This document shows, piece by piece, positions 62,397 to 64,000 of a DNA stretch of 64,000 nt. The position numbers and the translations under genes are program-made. Source of the stretch: Microcystis wesenbergii FACHB-1317. GTDB taxonomy: Bacteria > Cyanobacteriota > Cyanobacteriia > Cyanobacteriales > Microcystaceae. The DNA lies in the NCBI RefSeq assembly GCF_014696875.1, contig NZ_JACJQV010000125.1, positions 62,001 through 126,000 on the forward strand, read 5' to 3'. Every line of letters begins with the position of its first letter. The stretch's first letter is position 1. The notes below the pieces were generated by a model, which saw only the letters and a list, made by a program, of their open reading frames with translations, ran no database searches and had not been told where the DNA came from.

Positions 62397-63059
62397 TTAG
62401 CCTACTTTTGTGGTTTCTTTTTCGGTGGATTGAGAGGGTTTTAGTTGGCGTTTGAGGGTTGAAGCTGCGCCGAGGGTGCCAAGAGCAAGTAGGCTGAGGG
62501 TGGAGTTGGGTTCAGGAACTTTTGCGCTTTTAAAATCAGTAATTTTAAAAACAGTAGTTTTATCTCTTCCTGTCGTTGCGGGGGTTATTCCACTTGTAGT
62601 CATACCAGTTCCAGTTGTAAAATCAAAAAAACCAGCGGATGATCCCGTTCCATCTAATTCTCCTTTAAACTCTATTCTTTCAACTTTCCATGTTGTTGGA
62701 TTAAGTATAGTTTTGTCGGTAAGAGGTATTTTTTTAGACATCCAAGGCATACCACTGTTTCGATAATTGCCGAACTCTTTATCAGCATCTTTACAATCAC
62801 TACCTGCCCATGTAAATTTAATAAAACTCTGGCTAGCATTAAATGGATCTTTCTTTATACTAAACTCAGAATTTATTGTTACCATATGAGGACTTCCAGG
62901 TTCGGCTTTACATTTTGGGTCTTCCTTAAGGTATGTTGAGTTTCCCATAAAACTAAAAGAACCCGCTAAAGTCAAAGCATTGACAGGTTTTGAAATAACA
63001 ATTGACAGAGCAGATGTTATAGTCAGGGTAACAGAAATATTAATTAAGCAGGCTTTCAT
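62397..63059 (-). CDS. PEP-CTERM sorting-domain protein
   Basis: 220 aa. Signal peptide (1-28, 'VTLTITSALSIVISKPVNA'), a beta-rich middle with one Cys pair candidate ('KEDPKCKAEP', 'AGSDCKDADKEFG'), and a C-terminal sorting signal 'VPEPNSTLSLLALGTLGAAST' followed by basic 'LKRQLK'. PEP-CTERM proteins are exported, and anchored or released by an exosortase (EpsH-type) with links to exopolysaccharide. There is no exosortase gene here. The last 13 codons and the terminator are repeated at 60308 and 61510. Confidence 0.88.
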   Translation of the reverse strand: MKACLINISVTLTITSALSIVISKPVNALTLAGSFSFMGNSTYLKEDPKCKAEPGSPHMVTINSEFSIKKDPFNASQSFIKFTWAGSDCKDADKEFGNYRNSGMPWMSKKIPLTDKTILNPTTWKVERIEFKGELDGTGSSAGFFDFTTGTGMTTSGITPATTGRDKTTVFKITDFKSAKVPEPNSTLSLLALGTLGAASTLKRQLKPSQSTEKETTKVG

Positions 63060-63084
63060 TGTTACTTCTTCCTAATATTAAGAC

Positions 63085-63166
63085 TAAGGTGGGTTGGGAG
63101 GATTTCAGTTTGCGATTGAGGGTTGAGGTTGCTCTTAGTGTGCCAATGGCAAAAAGACCTAGTGGT
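63085..63166 (-). pseudogene. Remnant of a second PEP-CTERM gene end
   Basis: The minus strand reads 'PLGLFAIGTLRATSTLNRK' then 'LKSSQPTL', a diverged copy of the tail of the intact gene, without start or the PEP motif. It sits just upstream of the intact gene. The rest of the 63060-63432 gap has a HIP1-like GCGATCGC and no other feature I trust. Confidence 0.65.
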
Positions 63167-63432
63167 AAATGAAGAGGCAATTGTTAGAGCATATTAGTCA
63201 CTGAGATAGTAGTGCGATCGCCCCCCTCGCAGCCAGATCAAGCAACAGCCCAACCCAACCCCAATGGCAGACAACAAAACGATACACACTCCCCCCCCAC
63301 AAAAGTATCAAAAGCTACAATTTAATAAATCTTTACATTCCTTTCCCTAGCTTAGGGATTGACAGGGGAAGATTCCCTCGCACTAACCAGCTGATAGACT
63401 AGGGATACCAGCTTTCATTTTGGAGTGAGAGA

Positions 63433-63786
63433 GTGGTTAAGTTAACCGATTCCCAAATTGATCAAGAAATTGGCAATATTGTCAGTCAATTCGAGCTTTA
63501 TCAATGTTATGAATGTGCTAGAGCAGTAATGCAGTGGCTAACAGACAACGAAATTGAGGGGAAAGTGATCGAACTGAAAACGCGCTATCATGACGAAGAT
63601 TATATCATTAGCGATCGCATAGGGAATGATCAATCAATTACGATCAATGGAAAACATTATGGGGTAGAAGTAAGGGGAAGAGTATTTGATAATCTGTCTC
63701 CTCAAGGGATGACACGAGATGATTGGCTGAAAGATTTTCATTGCCAAAGTGAAGAGTTTATAATTACTGAAGCAGGAGAAGGGTAA
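63433..63786 (+). CDS. Papain-fold toxin (Tox-PL-2-like)
   Basis: 117 aa from a GTG at 63433, GGAG seven nt upstream. Candidate catalytic Cys28 in 'YQCYECARAVMQWL', His75 in 'GKHYGVEVRG' and Asp86 in 'VFDNL' match the C-H-D order of the papain fold toxin 2 family (PF15643). Such domains are normally the C-terminal toxin part of polymorphic toxins; here it is stand-alone without a delivery domain, so it may be an orphan or a housekeeping-type member. The next gene starts 2 nt after the stop and is a natural immunity candidate. Confidence 0.75.
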   Translation: MVKLTDSQIDQEIGNIVSQFELYQCYECARAVMQWLTDNEIEGKVIELKTRYHDEDYIISDRIGNDQSITINGKHYGVEVRGRVFDNLSPQGMTRDDWLKDFHCQSEEFIITEAGEG

Positions 63787-63788
63787 AG

Positions 63789-64000
63789 ATGGAAGTAAAA
63801 GGCGGATTATTTGAGATTTTGTCTAAGATTAAAGCTAGACCTGGACTGTATATTGGTCGTCCTTCCCTGTCGGATTTGTTTATGTTTTTAGTGGGTTATA
63901 AAACTGCTAGACGGGAGTTAGGAATTGAACCGACAGCCGAAGAAATCAGATTCTATCAAGAGTTTCATCAGTTTGTTGAAAACAAATACAATCTTCATAC
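63789..64000 (+). CDS. Hypothetical protein, possible immunity partner (partial)
   Basis: The first 70 residues are visible; the frame runs off the right edge. 'MEVKGGLFEILSKIKARPGLYIGRPSLSDLFMFLVGYKTAR' is a pattern often met in small proteins encoded after papain-fold toxins. It starts at the ATG 2 nt past the toxin stop, so it is co-translated. An immunity role is inferred only from position. Confidence 0.55.
   Translation, partial: MEVKGGLFEILSKIKARPGLYIGRPSLSDLFMFLVGYKTARRELGIEPTAEEIRFYQEFHQFVENKYNLH

Noticed and set aside
62452..62766. 104-codon plus-strand frame
   Set aside because: It is antisense to the PEP-CTERM gene, whose signal peptide and sorting signal are clear.

Overview
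The window looks like chromosomal DNA of a bloom-forming unicellular cyanobacterium, most likely Microcystis or a close relative. The evidence is: AT-rich sequence with many GCGATCGC (HIP1) palindromes; heptanucleotide short tandem repeats (CTGATAA, CTCCTAT and GGGGTGT types); several families of small inverted-repeat elements; and cyanobacterial marker genes: the circadian output kinase sasA, the myxoxanthophyll pair cruF-cruG, a GH57 branching-type enzyme, a cyclic-nucleotide-domain MscS channel, plant-type glycerate kinase, and RNase P RNA with tandem repeats inside it. The genus call is inference.

Layout. 1-5.8 kb: a cut-off K+ channel and a SNF2 helicase/SWIM zinc-finger operon. 6.1-18.5 kb: a one-directional run of about eleven genes dominated by predicted cell-wall-active proteins (two GHL10 glycosidase-like proteins, DUF1906, CHAP-like, lysozyme-like, M15-like, DUF2272, peptidoglycan-binding and SH3b modules). 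None has a recognisable signal peptide, and there are no phage structural genes. One member is a broken lipase/3D chimera. This is the best candidate for an undescribed system. 19-36 kb: housekeeping and signalling genes (divergent histidine kinase, two MscS channels, hydrogenase protease, Uma2 nucleases, LCP ligase, AmpG-type permease, SpoIIE phosphatase, nitroreductase, WD40 protein, RNase III). 36.5-43.6 kb: repeat-rich DNA with rnpB, sasA, the GH57 enzyme and a Ser/Thr kinase. 43.6-50.3 kb: cruF-cruG, a large solitary restriction-methylase and a third, membrane-anchored GHL10 protein.

50.3-55.2 kb is a small amplification zone. Five copies of one promoter-leader unit sit in 3 kb: one before an intact DUF29 gene, one before a decayed DUF29 copy, one orphan, one before a truncated glycerate kinase copy, and one before the intact glycerate kinase gene. 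55.4-60.1 kb holds a Gld-type ABC export operon and two more Uma2 genes. 60.3-64 kb is an accessory island: MntA/HepT with a degenerate antitoxin active site, a ParE-type toxin with an in-frame stop, its antitoxin, a PEP-CTERM protein with repeated copies of its 3' end scattered between the modules, and a papain-fold toxin followed by a candidate immunity gene cut by the right edge.

Most functional calls rest on motifs read by eye. No database search was possible, so family names for the less conserved genes are provisional.
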